DNA of 64,000 nucleotides from positions 1 through 64,000 of the forward strand of contig UQWA01000008.1 of assembly GCA_900544685.1 (NCBI GenBank). Direction: 5' to 3'. The position numbers and the translations under genes were made by a program. Source of the DNA: an uncultured Lachnospiraceae bacterium (GTDB taxonomy: Bacteria > Bacillota > Clostridia > Lachnospirales > Lachnospiraceae). How positions within the stretch are numbered: the first letter of the stretch is position 1; the number at the start of each line of letters is the position of its first letter. The notes under the pieces are model-generated. The model ran no database searches. It was not told the DNA's origin and was given only the letters and a program-made list of their open reading frames with translations. Of this stretch, positions 27,585 through 36,763 are shown piece by piece.

Positions 27585-27614
27585 GTATCTGTGAAAGTAC
27601 TGAACAGATACAAA
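27585..27614. repeat. Short palindromic repeat, copy 2
   Basis: GTATCTGT (27585-27592) is a perfect inverted repeat of ACAGATAC (27604-27611). Bases 27589-27614 match 21855-21880 at 24 of 26 positions. It sits between tgt and yajC. Confidence 0.6.
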
Positions 27615-27644
27615 TTTTAGCGAAATAAAACGGAGGAAAATCAC

Positions 27645-27950
27645 ATGAATTTATTAACAGAAGCATCTTCCGGCGGAGGAATGTTACTCCTGCTGGTTTA
27701 CGTAGTCGTCATTGGCGGTGCAATGTACTTTTTCGCAATCAGACCACAGAAGAAGGAACAGAAACGCCTCAATGCGATGCTTTCAGAACTGGAAGTCGGA
27801 GACAGCGTAGTAACAACAAGCGGTTTTTACGGTGTTGTCATTGACATTACAGAGGAAGACGTAATAGTTGAGTTTGGCAGCAACAAGAATTGCAGAATTC
27901 CAATGAAAAAAGCTGCTATCTCAGAAGTAGAGAAGGCAGATGCTGAATAA
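27645..27950 (+). CDS. yajC: Preprotein translocase subunit YajC
   Basis: 101 residues. One membrane helix at about 13-31 precedes the family motif AIRPQKKEQKRLNAML and the small soluble domain (VGDSVVTTSGFYGVV). It assists the Sec translocase with SecDF, which is not in the window; yajC next to tgt is a widespread order. A terminator follows at 27972. Confidence 0.95.
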   Translation: MNLLTEASSGGGMLLLLVYVVVIGGAMYFFAIRPQKKEQKRLNAMLSELEVGDSVVTTSGFYGVVIDITEEDVIVEFGSNKNCRIPMKKAAISEVEKADAE

Positions 27951-27971
27951 TAATAAGCAGTAAAAACGCGG

Positions 27972-28004
27972 AGGACAGAGCATCAGTGCTGTGTCCTTTG
28001 TTTT
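27972..28004 (+). terminator. Intrinsic terminator after yajC
   Basis: AGGACA (27972-27977) pairs with TGTCCT (27992-27997), with GC/GC pairing inside the loop, followed by TTGTTTT. Confidence 0.7.
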
Positions 28005-28010
28005 ATAATA

Positions 28011-28038
28011 GAACATATTTATGAGAGTGGATATGTTC
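28011..28038. promoter_or_regulatory. Perfect inverted repeat upstream of leuB
   Basis: GAACATAT (28011-28018) is inverted at ATATGTTC (28031-28038), 21 nt before the leuB ATG. It may be an operator or a leader hairpin for the leuB unit; the regulator is unknown. Confidence 0.45.
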
Positions 28039-28058
28039 ATTAGGAGGAGTGTATATTT

Positions 28059-29141
28059 ATGAATTACAACGTTGCATTGATTCCGGGAGACGGAATCGGA
28101 CCGGAGATTGTGGAACAGGCAGTTCAGGTTCTGGATACTGCGGGAAAGAAGTTTGGGTTCACGCTGAACTATACTAAGCTGTTAATGGGTGGAGCATCCA
28201 TTGATGTGCATGGGATACCGCTTACAGATGAGACCATCGAGACTGCGAAGAAGAATGATGCCGTACTAATGGGCTCTATTGGAGGAGATGCGAAGACATC
28301 TCCGTGGTACAAATTGGAACCATCCAAGAGACCGGAAGCAGGGCTGTTAAAGCTTCGCAAATCTCTGAACCTTTTCGCTAATCTAAGACCGGCATATCTT
28401 TATAAAGAATTAAAGGATGCCTGCCCGCTTCGTGATGAGATCATCGGTGATGGATTTGACATGATGATCATGAGAGAACTGACCGGCGGTTTGTATTTCG
28501 GAGAAAGAAAGACCGTAGAAGAGAACGGGGTAAAGAAAGCAATTGATACATTAACTTATAATGAAAATGAAATCCGCAGAATTGCAAAACGTGGATTTGA
28601 CATTGCCGTGAAGAGAAGAAAGAAAGTCACCAGTGTCGATAAGGCAAACGTACTGGATTCCTCCAGATTATGGAGAAGCGTGGTGGAAGAAGTAGCAAAG
28701 GATTATCCAGAAGTCACACTGGAACATATGCTGGTAGACAACTGTGCTATGCAGTTGGTGCGGGATCCAAAGCAGTTTGATGTGATTCTGACAGAGAATA
28801 TGTTTGGAGATATCTTATCTGATGAAGCCAGCATGGTGACTGGATCCATCGGTATGTTATCATCAGCCAGCCTGAATGAGACCAGTTTCGGTCTGTATGA
28901 ACCAAGCCATGGTTCTGCACCGGATATTGCAGGAATGGATATTGCAAACCCGATCGCAACCATTTTATCAGCAGCTATGATGCTTCGTTTTTCATTGAAT
29001 CTGGATGAAGCAGCCGATGCGATGGAGAATGCCGTATCTCAGGTATTAAAAGACGGATATCGGACCGGAGATATTATGTCAGAAGGATGTACGAAGGTAG
29101 GCTGCAAAGAAATGGGCAGACTGATTGCAGAGAGAGTATAG
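28059..29141 (+). CDS. leuB: 3-isopropylmalate dehydrogenase
   Basis: 360 residues, decarboxylating dehydrogenase fold. IPGDGIGPEI is the usual start; the substrate region shows the LRKSLNLFANLRPA and MIMRELTGGLYFG motifs, and the NAD-binding end has the EPSHGSAPDIAGMDIANP block. It makes 2-ketoisocaproate for leucine. leuA, leuC and leuD are not in the window; ilvD follows 99 nt downstream. Confidence 0.97.
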   Translation: MNYNVALIPGDGIGPEIVEQAVQVLDTAGKKFGFTLNYTKLLMGGASIDVHGIPLTDETIETAKKNDAVLMGSIGGDAKTSPWYKLEPSKRPEAGLLKLRKSLNLFANLRPAYLYKELKDACPLRDEIIGDGFDMMIMRELTGGLYFGERKTVEENGVKKAIDTLTYNENEIRRIAKRGFDIAVKRRKKVTSVDKANVLDSSRLWRSVVEEVAKDYPEVTLEHMLVDNCAMQLVRDPKQFDVILTENMFGDILSDEASMVTGSIGMLSSASLNETSFGLYEPSHGSAPDIAGMDIANPIATILSAAMMLRFSLNLDEAADAMENAVSQVLKDGYRTGDIMSEGCTKVGCKEMGRLIAERV

Positions 29142-29240
29142 AAAATATAGAGAGTGTACAGAGTCAACAGGACTGACGAATATGTGATATAGGAAACGGT
29201 CCTGGAAAATCAATGAATGAAACAGAAAGGCGGAATGATC

Positions 29241-30902
29241 ATGAGAAGTGATGCAGTAAAAAAGGGGATGCAGCAGGCCCCACACAGATCCCTGTTTAAC
29301 GCACTGGGACTGACACAGGAAGAAATGGACAAGCCATTAATCGGTATTGTTAATTCCTATAATGAGATTGTGCCGGGACATATGAACCTGGATAAGATTA
29401 CAGAAGCAGTAAAGATGGGCGTAGCCCTGGCGGGCGGTGTACCGAGAGAATTTCCGGCTATCGCAGTCTGTGACGGTATTGCCATGGGACACGTAGGAAT
29501 GAAGTATTCGCTGGTTACCAGAGATCTGATTGCTGATTCCACAGAATGTATGGCAATGGCACATCAGTTTGATGCGCTGGTCTGCATTCCGAACTGTGAC
29601 AAAAACGTACCGGGACTTTTGATGGCAGCGGCAAGACTGAATATTCCGACTATTTTTGTCAGCGGCGGTCCGATGCTGGCAGGACATGTAAAGGGACAGA
29701 AGAGAAGTCTTTCCAGTATGTTCGAAGCAGTAGGCTCTTATGCAGCAGGCACCATGACAGAAGAAGATGTCTATGAATTTGAATGTAATACTTGCCCGAC
29801 CAGTGGTTCCTGTTCCGGTATGTATACTGCTAACAGTATGAACTGCCTGACGGAAGCACTTGGTATGGGACTGAAGGGCAACGGAACCATTCCATCTGTA
29901 TATTCAGAGAGAATTAAGCTGGCAAAACATGCCGGTATGCAGATCGTAGAACTGGTAAAGAAAAATATCCGTCCAAGAGACATTATGACAGAAAAGGCAT
30001 TTATGAATGCGTTGACTGTAGATATGGCATTGGGATGTTCTACCAATAGTATGCTGCATCTTCCGGCAATTGCCCATGAAGCAGGCGTAGAACTGAACAT
30101 GGATATTGCCAATGAGATCAGTGCGAAAACGCCGAACCTGTGCCATCTGGCGCCGGCAGGTCCGACTTATATCGAAGACCTGAATGCAGCAGGCGGTGTC
30201 TATGCAGTTATGAATGAACTGAATAAAAAAGGACTGCTTTATACGGATCTGATGACTGTTACCGGCAAGACAGTGGCAGAGAATATTGCCGGATGCGAGA
30301 ATCTGAATCCGGAAGTCATCCGTCCAATTGATAATCCATACAGCCAGACTGGCGGTATTGCAGTATTAAAGGGAAATCTGGCACCGGACTCCGGTGTTGT
30401 AAAGCGTTCAGCAGTGGTTCCTGAGATGCTGGTACATGAAGGTCCCGCAAGAGTATTTGACTGTGAAGAAGATGCTATTGAGGCCATTAAAGGCGGAAAG
30501 ATCGTACCGGGAGATGTTGTTGTTATCCGTTATGAAGGACCAAAGGGAGGCCCGGGTATGCGTGAAATGCTGAATCCGACTTCAGCCATTGCAGGTATGG
30601 GCCTGGGATCTTCCGTAGCGTTGATCACTGATGGACGTTTCAGTGGAGCTTCCAGAGGAGCTTCTATCGGACATGTATCACCAGAAGCAGCAGTAGGAGG
30701 ACCGATTGCCCTGGTAGAGGAAGGCGATATTATTAAGATTAATATTCCAGAAAATAAACTGGATTTTGTAATATCAGATGAAGAACTGGCAGCGCGAAAA
30801 GCAAAATGGCAGCCAAGAGAACCAAGGGTAACTACAGGATACCTGGCACGTTATGCAAAGATGGTAACATCGGGTAACCGCGGAGCAATTCTTGAGTTTT
30901 AG
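29241..30902 (+). CDS. ilvD: Dihydroxy-acid dehydratase
   Basis: 553 residues from the ATG at 29241; AGGCGG ends 7 nt upstream, whereas the in-frame ATGs at 29217 and 29235 are badly placed. The Fe-S cysteines lie in CIPNCDKNVPG and CPTSGSCSGMYTANSMN, with a third in the N-terminal AVCDG segment. It dehydrates dihydroxy-isovalerate and -methylvalerate for valine, isoleucine and leucine. It is followed 15 nt later by ilvB. Confidence 0.97.
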   Translation: MRSDAVKKGMQQAPHRSLFNALGLTQEEMDKPLIGIVNSYNEIVPGHMNLDKITEAVKMGVALAGGVPREFPAIAVCDGIAMGHVGMKYSLVTRDLIADSTECMAMAHQFDALVCIPNCDKNVPGLLMAAARLNIPTIFVSGGPMLAGHVKGQKRSLSSMFEAVGSYAAGTMTEEDVYEFECNTCPTSGSCSGMYTANSMNCLTEALGMGLKGNGTIPSVYSERIKLAKHAGMQIVELVKKNIRPRDIMTEKAFMNALTVDMALGCSTNSMLHLPAIAHEAGVELNMDIANEISAKTPNLCHLAPAGPTYIEDLNAAGGVYAVMNELNKKGLLYTDLMTVTGKTVAENIAGCENLNPEVIRPIDNPYSQTGGIAVLKGNLAPDSGVVKRSAVVPEMLVHEGPARVFDCEEDAIEAIKGGKIVPGDVVVIRYEGPKGGPGMREMLNPTSAIAGMGLGSSVALITDGRFSGASRGASIGHVSPEAAVGGPIALVEEGDIIKINIPENKLDFVISDEELAARKAKWQPREPRVTTGYLARYAKMVTSGNRGAILEF

Positions 30903-30917
30903 TCAGGAGGGATACTT

Positions 30918-32594
30918 ATGAAGTTAAATGGATCACAGATCGTCGTAGAATGTCTGAAGGAACAGGGAGTAGATACTATCTTCGGTTATCCAGGAGGAGC
31001 AATCTTAAATATTTATGATGAACTTTACAAACACAGCAAGGAGATCACGCACATCTTGACTTCTCATGAGCAGGGAGCATCTCATGCAGCAGACGGATAT
31101 GCCCGTGCCACCGGTAAAGTGGGCGTATGTCTTGCAACATCCGGTCCTGGGGCAACGAATCTGGTAACAGGCATTGCAACCGCTTACATGGATTCGGTAC
31201 CGATGATAGCTATTACAGCCAATGTAGGGGTGCCACTTCTGGGAAAAGATAGTTTTCAGGAGATCGATATCAGTGGTGTGACCATGCCGATTACAAAGCA
31301 CAATTATATCGTAAAGAATGTAGAAGAACTGGCAGATACTATTCGGAATGCGTTCCGCATTGCTAAAGAGGGACGTCCGGGTCCGGTTCTGGTGGATATT
31401 CCGAAGGATGTGACAGCAGCTGTAACAGAATATGAAGCAGTAGTTCCGGAAAAAATCGAGAGAAAAACAGATTATGTCAGAACAGAAGATCTGGAAAAAG
31501 CAGCAAGACTGATCAATGAATCAAAGAAACCGTTCATACTTGTAGGCGGTGGGGCTGTGATTTCTGATGCGCAGAAAGAATTAAAAGAGCTGGCAGAGAA
31601 GATTGAGGCACCAGTCGGTGATACACTGATGGGAAAGGGCGCTTTTGATGGAACGGATGAAAAGTATACCGGTATGGCTGGTATGCATGGAACAAAGGCA
31701 ACCAATCTTGGAATTACAGAATGTGACCTTCTGATTGCAGTAGGTGCCCGTTTCAGTGACCGTGTTGTTGGCAACGCATCTAAGTTTGCCAAGAATGCAA
31801 AGATTCTTCATATTGACATTGATCCCGCTGAGATTAACAAGAATATTATGGTAGACTGTAGCGTAGAAGGTGATGCAAGGGAAGTACTGAAAAAACTGAA
31901 TACCATGGTAGAGAAGAACAGCCATGCACAGTGGATGGCACGCATTCAGGAACTGAAGGAAGAATATCCTTTGAAATACAATCAGGATGCATTGACAGGT
32001 CCTGCTGTTATGGAAGAGATCTACAAAGTAACGAATGGTGATGCCATTGTGGTAACGGATGTAGGACAGCATCAGATGTGGGCGGCTCAGTATTATAAGT
32101 ACAAAGAACCACATCAGTTACTGACATCCGGTGGACTTGGAACCATGGGATATGGTCTTGGGGCTGCAATCGGTGCCAAGATGGGAAGACCGGAAAAGAC
32201 TGTCATCAACATAGCAGGAGACGGATGTTTCCGTATGAATATGAATGAAGTGGCAACGGCAGCAAGATATAACATTCCAGTAATTGAAGTAGTCATTAAC
32301 AACCATGTTCTGGGAATGGTAAGACAATGGCAGACTCTGTTTTACGGAGAACGTTATTCAGCAACGGTACTGAACGATGCAGTTGATTTTGTAAAACTTG
32401 CAGAGGCACTGGGCGCTGTTGGTATACGTGTGACAAAGAAGAGTGAATTAAAAGAAACACTGGAAAAAGCAATCGCACTGGGCAGACCTGTTGTGATTGA
32501 CTGTCAGATTGACCGGGATGATAAAGTATTCCCGATGGTGCCGGCAGGAGCTGCCATTGAAGAAGTATTTGATCAGGACGACCTGAAGAAATAG
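30918..32594 (+). CDS. ilvB: Acetolactate synthase, large subunit
   Basis: 558 residues with AGGAGGG upstream. The catalytic Glu is in HEQGASHAADGYARATG, the ThDP-binding block is GDGCFRMNMNEVATAARYNIPVIEVVINN, and PGGAILNIYDEL is the usual N-terminus. All three domains are present. No regulatory small subunit (ilvN/ilvH) gene follows, which is unusual beside ilvD and may mean it lies elsewhere or is absent. It starts branched-chain amino-acid synthesis. Confidence 0.96.
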   Translation: MKLNGSQIVVECLKEQGVDTIFGYPGGAILNIYDELYKHSKEITHILTSHEQGASHAADGYARATGKVGVCLATSGPGATNLVTGIATAYMDSVPMIAITANVGVPLLGKDSFQEIDISGVTMPITKHNYIVKNVEELADTIRNAFRIAKEGRPGPVLVDIPKDVTAAVTEYEAVVPEKIERKTDYVRTEDLEKAARLINESKKPFILVGGGAVISDAQKELKELAEKIEAPVGDTLMGKGAFDGTDEKYTGMAGMHGTKATNLGITECDLLIAVGARFSDRVVGNASKFAKNAKILHIDIDPAEINKNIMVDCSVEGDAREVLKKLNTMVEKNSHAQWMARIQELKEEYPLKYNQDALTGPAVMEEIYKVTNGDAIVVTDVGQHQMWAAQYYKYKEPHQLLTSGGLGTMGYGLGAAIGAKMGRPEKTVINIAGDGCFRMNMNEVATAARYNIPVIEVVINNHVLGMVRQWQTLFYGERYSATVLNDAVDFVKLAEALGAVGIRVTKKSELKETLEKAIALGRPVVIDCQIDRDDKVFPMVPAGAAIEEVFDQDDLKK

Positions 32595-32605
32595 AAAGAC
32601 TACAG

Positions 32606-32637
32606 AGGCGCGTATCATGTGTTACATGGTGCGCGCT
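32606..32637 (+). terminator. GC-rich hairpin after ilvB
   Basis: GCGCGTATCATG pairs with CATGGTGCGCGC through two G-U wobbles. The stem is strong but the following T run is poor, so it may act as a weak terminator or as 3' mRNA protection. Confidence 0.5.
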
Positions 32638-32653
32638 TCCTGGCAAATAAAGG

Positions 32654-32682
32654 TTGACAAATTCTTAACGAAAGAGTAAAGT
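32654..32682 (+). promoter_or_regulatory. Promoter of the serC-serA operon
   Basis: TTGACA (32654-32659), 17-nt spacer, TAAAGT (32677-32682), 45 nt before the serC ATG. Confidence 0.7.
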
Positions 32683-32727
32683 GAATAGCATAAAAAGTTT
32701 CTGGCAGAAACATGAGGAGGAAAAATT

Positions 32728-33810
32728 ATGAGCAGAGTTTACAATTTCTCAGCTGGTCCGGCAGTATTGCCGGAAGAAGTACTGAAAGAAGTGGCAGAAG
32801 AGATGATGGATTACAGAGGCTGCGGTATGTCAGTCATGGAGATGAGCCATCGATCTAAGATGTTTGACGACATTATTCAGGAGACTGAGAAAGATTTACG
32901 TGATCTGATGCATATTCCTGATAACTATAAAGTACTGTTCCTTCAAGGTGGAGCATCCCAGCAGTTTGCGATGATTCCAATGAATCTGATGAAAAACAGA
33001 GTGGCAGACTATATTGTGACAGGACAGTGGGCAAAAAAAGCATGGCAGGAAGCACAGAAATACGGAAAAGCAAATAAGATTGCATCTTCTGAGGATAAGA
33101 CATTCTCCTATATTCCGGATTGTTCCGATCTGCCAATCAGTGAAGATGCTGATTATGTATATATTTGTGAGAATAATACAATCTATGGAACAAAGTACAA
33201 AGAGCTTCCAAATACAAAAGGCAAGCTTCTGGTATCCGATGTATCCTCCTGTTTTCTGTCAGAACCAATCGATGTAACAAAGTACGGTATCGTATATGGC
33301 GGAGTCCAGAAAAATATCGGACCGGCCGGCATGGTTATTGCAATTATCAGGGAAGACCTGATTACAGAAGATGTACTTCCTGGTACGCCGACCATGCTGA
33401 CTTACAAGACGCACGCAGATGCTGGATCTATGTATAATACTCCGAACTGCTTTTGTATCTATGTATGTGGTAAAGTATTCAAATGGCTCAAGAAGATGGG
33501 CGGTCTTGAAGCTATGAAAGAACATAATGAAAAAAAAGCAGCAATTTTATATGATTTTCTTGATCAGAGTGAGATGTTCCATGGAACAGTGGAGAAAAAA
33601 GATCGTTCTTTAATGAATGTGCCATTTGTAACAGGCAACAAAGAACTGGATGCCAAATTTGTAAAAGAATCACAGGCTGCAGGTTTTGAAAATCTGAAAG
33701 GACATCGTACTGTAGGCGGCATGAGAGCCAGCATTTACAATGCAATGCCAATCGAAGGAGTGGAAGCTTTGGTGGCATTTATGAAGAAGTTTGAAGAGGA
33801 GAATAAGTAA
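32728..33810 (+). CDS. serC: Phosphoserine aminotransferase
   Basis: 360 residues with GAGGAGG upstream. The N-terminus YNFSAGPAVLPEEVL and the ASQQF and GGVQKNIGPAG segments (the latter with the PLP lysine) are typical of SerC. It makes 3-phosphoserine from 3-phosphohydroxypyruvate. serA follows with a 1-nt gap. Confidence 0.97.
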   Translation: MSRVYNFSAGPAVLPEEVLKEVAEEMMDYRGCGMSVMEMSHRSKMFDDIIQETEKDLRDLMHIPDNYKVLFLQGGASQQFAMIPMNLMKNRVADYIVTGQWAKKAWQEAQKYGKANKIASSEDKTFSYIPDCSDLPISEDADYVYICENNTIYGTKYKELPNTKGKLLVSDVSSCFLSEPIDVTKYGIVYGGVQKNIGPAGMVIAIIREDLITEDVLPGTPTMLTYKTHADAGSMYNTPNCFCIYVCGKVFKWLKKMGGLEAMKEHNEKKAAILYDFLDQSEMFHGTVEKKDRSLMNVPFVTGNKELDAKFVKESQAAGFENLKGHRTVGGMRASIYNAMPIEGVEALVAFMKKFEEENK

Positions 33811-33811
33811 G

Positions 33812-34972
33812 ATGTATCAGTATAGCTGCATGAATGCAATTTCAGAAGTGGGATTGCAGAAGTTTACAGACAAATATGTAAAGACAGAACAGAAAGAAGA
33901 AGCGGATGCATTACTGGTACGCAGTGCAGCACTTCATGACATGGACTTTTCTGATAAGCTGGCCGCAATTGCCAGAGCAGGTGCAGGAGTAAATAATATT
34001 CCACTGGAACGCTGTGCAGAACAGGGAATCGTGGTATTCAATACACCGGGAGCCAATGCCAATGGTGTAAAAGAAGCAGTAATAGCAGGATTGCTGATGT
34101 CATCCAGAGATCTGGTAGATGGTATAAACTGGGTAAAATCTGAAAATGGTAATGAAGGTATTGCAAAGTTAGCGGAAAAAGAAAAGAAAAATTTTGCCGG
34201 AAGTGAGATCAAAGGTAAAAAGCTTGGCATTATCGGTCTTGGCGCTATTGGTATTCTGGTGGCAAATACTGCTGTGCATCTTGGAATGGAAGTATATGGA
34301 TATGATCCATACATATCAGTAGATTCGGCATGGAACCTTTCCAGACAGATTACACATATTACAGACGTGAATGATATTTATCATGAGTGTGATTATATTA
34401 CCATTCATGTACCTCTTTTGGACAGTACCAGAAAGATGATTAATGAAGATGCCATTGCACAGATGAAGGACGGGGTTATTCTTCTGAATTATGCGAGAGA
34501 TCTTCTGGTAGATGAGGAAGCAGTGGTAAAGGCAGTGCAGACAGGTAAGATCAGACGATATATGAGTGATTTTCCAAATCCGATTACAGCCGGTGTAAAA
34601 AATTGTATCGTGACGCCGCATCTTGGTGCATCTACCAGTGAATCTGAAGATAACTGTGCAGTAATGGCAGTGAAAGAAGTGATGGATTATCTGGAGAATG
34701 GTAACATTAATCATTCTGTAAACTATCCGACCTGTGATATGGGAAAATGCAAAGGCGTATGCCGTATTGCAATTAACCATAAGAATATTAAGAACATGAT
34801 CGGTCAGTTTGCGTCTGTGCTTGGTGAGGCAGATATGAATATTGCAAATATGGCAAACCAGAGTAAAGGAGAGTACGCCTATTCCTTGTTCGATCTGGAT
34901 ACGCAGGTGACAGGGGAAGTGGTTGATAAACTGAAAAGTATACAAGGTGTTTTAAGAATCCGTATTCTGTAG
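33812..34972 (+). CDS. serA: D-3-phosphoglycerate dehydrogenase
   Basis: 386 residues from the ATG at 33812, with AGGAG in the end of serC. The NAD-binding Rossmann motif is LGIIGLGAIGILVA, with the catalytic Arg and His regions (LNYARDLLVD and TPHLGASTSESEDNCAVMA). A C-terminal ACT-like segment (about 315-386) suggests serine control. The catalytic Arg context NYARDLL differs from the common NTSRG type but is seen in Clostridia. Terminator at 34981. Confidence 0.95.
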   Translation: MYQYSCMNAISEVGLQKFTDKYVKTEQKEEADALLVRSAALHDMDFSDKLAAIARAGAGVNNIPLERCAEQGIVVFNTPGANANGVKEAVIAGLLMSSRDLVDGINWVKSENGNEGIAKLAEKEKKNFAGSEIKGKKLGIIGLGAIGILVANTAVHLGMEVYGYDPYISVDSAWNLSRQITHITDVNDIYHECDYITIHVPLLDSTRKMINEDAIAQMKDGVILLNYARDLLVDEEAVVKAVQTGKIRRYMSDFPNPITAGVKNCIVTPHLGASTSESEDNCAVMAVKEVMDYLENGNINHSVNYPTCDMGKCKGVCRIAINHKNIKNMIGQFASVLGEADMNIANMANQSKGEYAYSLFDLDTQVTGEVVDKLKSIQGVLRIRIL

Positions 34973-34980
34973 AATAAAAA

Positions 34981-35016
34981 AAGAGTTTTGGGAAAATTTC
35001 CGGAACTCTTTTTTTT
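34981..35016 (+). terminator. Intrinsic terminator after serA
   Basis: AAGAGTT (34981-34987) pairs with AACTCTT (35004-35010), with an inner GGAAA/TTTCC helix, followed by a long T run. Confidence 0.9.
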
Positions 35017-35051
35017 CGTGCACTTCTGTGCTATGATAAATGGAAAAGTTG

Positions 35052-35076
35052 TATCTGTATGATACGAAAACAGATA
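35052..35076. repeat. Small inverted repeat upstream of the DUF1015 gene
   Basis: TATCTGT (35052-35058) is inverted at ACAGATA (35070-35076), the same arms as the repeat at 27585-27611 but with a different loop. It could be a shared regulatory site. Confidence 0.4.
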
Positions 35077-35107
35077 TAGAAAGTCACAGATGACAGAGGA
35101 ATAAGAA

Positions 35108-36364
35108 ATGGCAAATATTTATACATTTCGGGCAGTCAGGCCGAAGGACTCTCTGACAGAGCGTTTTGCAGCGCTGCCTTATGATGTTTATGATGAAAAA
35201 GAAGCAAGATTAGAAGTACAGAGGGAACCACAAAGCTTTCTTCGCATAGACAGGGCAGAGACACAGTTTGAGGAACCAATAGATATTTATTCTGATATGG
35301 TATACCAGAGAGCACATGATACTCTGTGGGAACTGGTAGAACAGAAAAAATTAATTCAGGATACACAGGAAGCATATTATGTCTATGAGCTTACCATGAA
35401 TGGAAGAGTGCAGACTGGATTGGTAGCATGCGCAGATGTGGATGATTACCTGAACGGAGTGATCAAAAAGCATGAAAATACCAGAGAAGAGAAGGAACTT
35501 GACCGCATTCGTCATGTGGATGTCTGTGATGCTCAGACAGGCCCTATTTTTTTGGCATATCGTTATGATCCGGTTATTGGAGAAACACTGAAAAAGGCAA
35601 AAGAGTCAGATTCTATTTTTGATTTTGTTTCTCCAGATGGCATTCGCCACCGTGGGTGGATGATCAGCGATAAGACAGAGATTGCTAAAATACAGGATGC
35701 ATTTCAGAAGATTTCACAGATCTATATCGCAGACGGACATCACCGTGCAGCATCTGCAGTGAAAGTATCCTTAAAACGCCGAAAAAAACGGACGGAACAT
35801 GGAGAACACAATACGTGCAATGAATCGGATCACTTTCTGTCAGTGTTGTTTGCAGAAAATGAACTCTGCATTATGGACTATAACCGGGTGATATCTGATC
35901 TGAATGGTTATTCAAAAGAAGAATTTCAGGAAAGAGTCAAAGAAGTCTATCAGATTAGTGAAGTACCCGAAGGACAACAAGCGCATCCGTCGCAGAAGGG
36001 AATGTTGGGTATGTATCTGGACGGTCGATGGTATGAACTTCACATCCGTGAGACATACTGTTCTCAGGATCCGGTTTTGGGACTGGATGTGTCTAGCCTG
36101 CAGCAATATGTGTTGGATCCGATTCTTGGAATTCAGGATCCGAAGACAGATAAACGTATTTCTTTTGTGGGTGGAATTCGTGGACTGGAGGCATTAGAAC
36201 AGCAGACAGATCGGTGTGGAGGAGTGGCATTTGCCATGTATCCCACATCTATGGAAGAACTTTTTGCCGTGGCAGATGCAGGCAGGCTGATGCCGCCAAA
36301 ATCCACATGGTTTGAGCCAAAGCTGAGAAGTGGATTATTTATTCATTCGATAAAAGAAGCATAA
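35108..36364 (+). CDS. DUF1015-family protein with a DGHHR motif
   Basis: 418 residues. The conserved features seen are KKHENTREEKELDR (about 120-133) and IADGHHRAASA with D209-G-H-H-R213. A D-G-x-H-R turn is also the signature of ParB/sulfiredoxin-fold enzymes such as the free-serine kinases SerK and SbnI. The gene sits directly after serC-serA, and no serB lies in the window, so a role in serine or phosphoserine chemistry is a fair hypothesis, not established. The family itself has no settled function to my knowledge. Confidence 0.85.
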   Translation: MANIYTFRAVRPKDSLTERFAALPYDVYDEKEARLEVQREPQSFLRIDRAETQFEEPIDIYSDMVYQRAHDTLWELVEQKKLIQDTQEAYYVYELTMNGRVQTGLVACADVDDYLNGVIKKHENTREEKELDRIRHVDVCDAQTGPIFLAYRYDPVIGETLKKAKESDSIFDFVSPDGIRHRGWMISDKTEIAKIQDAFQKISQIYIADGHHRAASAVKVSLKRRKKRTEHGEHNTCNESDHFLSVLFAENELCIMDYNRVISDLNGYSKEEFQERVKEVYQISEVPEGQQAHPSQKGMLGMYLDGRWYELHIRETYCSQDPVLGLDVSSLQQYVLDPILGIQDPKTDKRISFVGGIRGLEALEQQTDRCGGVAFAMYPTSMEELFAVADAGRLMPPKSTWFEPKLRSGLFIHSIKEA

Positions 36365-36396
36365 TAATAAAATGCAAAAACAGAAAGGTAACAGGC

Positions 36397-36756
36397 ATGT
36401 CAGAAGAAGATATAAAGGATCAGTGCGTACACCGGCATATCCTGGAAGATGGAACAGTTATTGAACATACCCATCATTCTCATACCCATACTCATGATCC
36501 ACAGCAGATCAAAGCGGTATTGAATCGGCTTTCCAGGGCGATTGGTCATCTGGAGTCTATCAAGAAAATGGTTGAAAGTGGAAGAGACTGCAGTGAAGTA
36601 CTGATTCAGCTTTCCGCAGTCAAATCAGCCATTAACAATACCGGTAAGGTGATTCTGCAGGATCATATCCAGCATTGCCTGGTTGACGCAGTGGAGACCG
36701 GAGATATGGAAGCAATTGAAGAATTGAATAAGGCAATTGACCGATTTATGAAGTAG
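36397..36756 (+). CDS. CsoR-family metal-sensing repressor with His-rich N-terminus
   Basis: 119 residues. The DUF156 fold has the Cu(I) triad C65, H90, C94 with the exact 25- and 4-residue spacing of CsoR, so a copper sensor rather than a formaldehyde or nickel sensor is likely. The N-terminal extension has C10, H12, H14 and a HTHHSHTHTH run (24-33) that could also take up metal. No copper ATPase or chaperone gene is next to it; trmO follows 7 nt downstream. Confidence 0.92.
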   Translation: MSEEDIKDQCVHRHILEDGTVIEHTHHSHTHTHDPQQIKAVLNRLSRAIGHLESIKKMVESGRDCSEVLIQLSAVKSAINNTGKVILQDHIQHCLVDAVETGDMEAIEELNKAIDRFMK

Positions 36757-36763
36757 GTAGAAA

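Noticed and set aside
28005..28058. T-box or leader-peptide attenuator before leuB/ilvD
   Set aside because: The leaders are short, with no specifier loop, no T-box sequence and no Leu-rich leader peptide.
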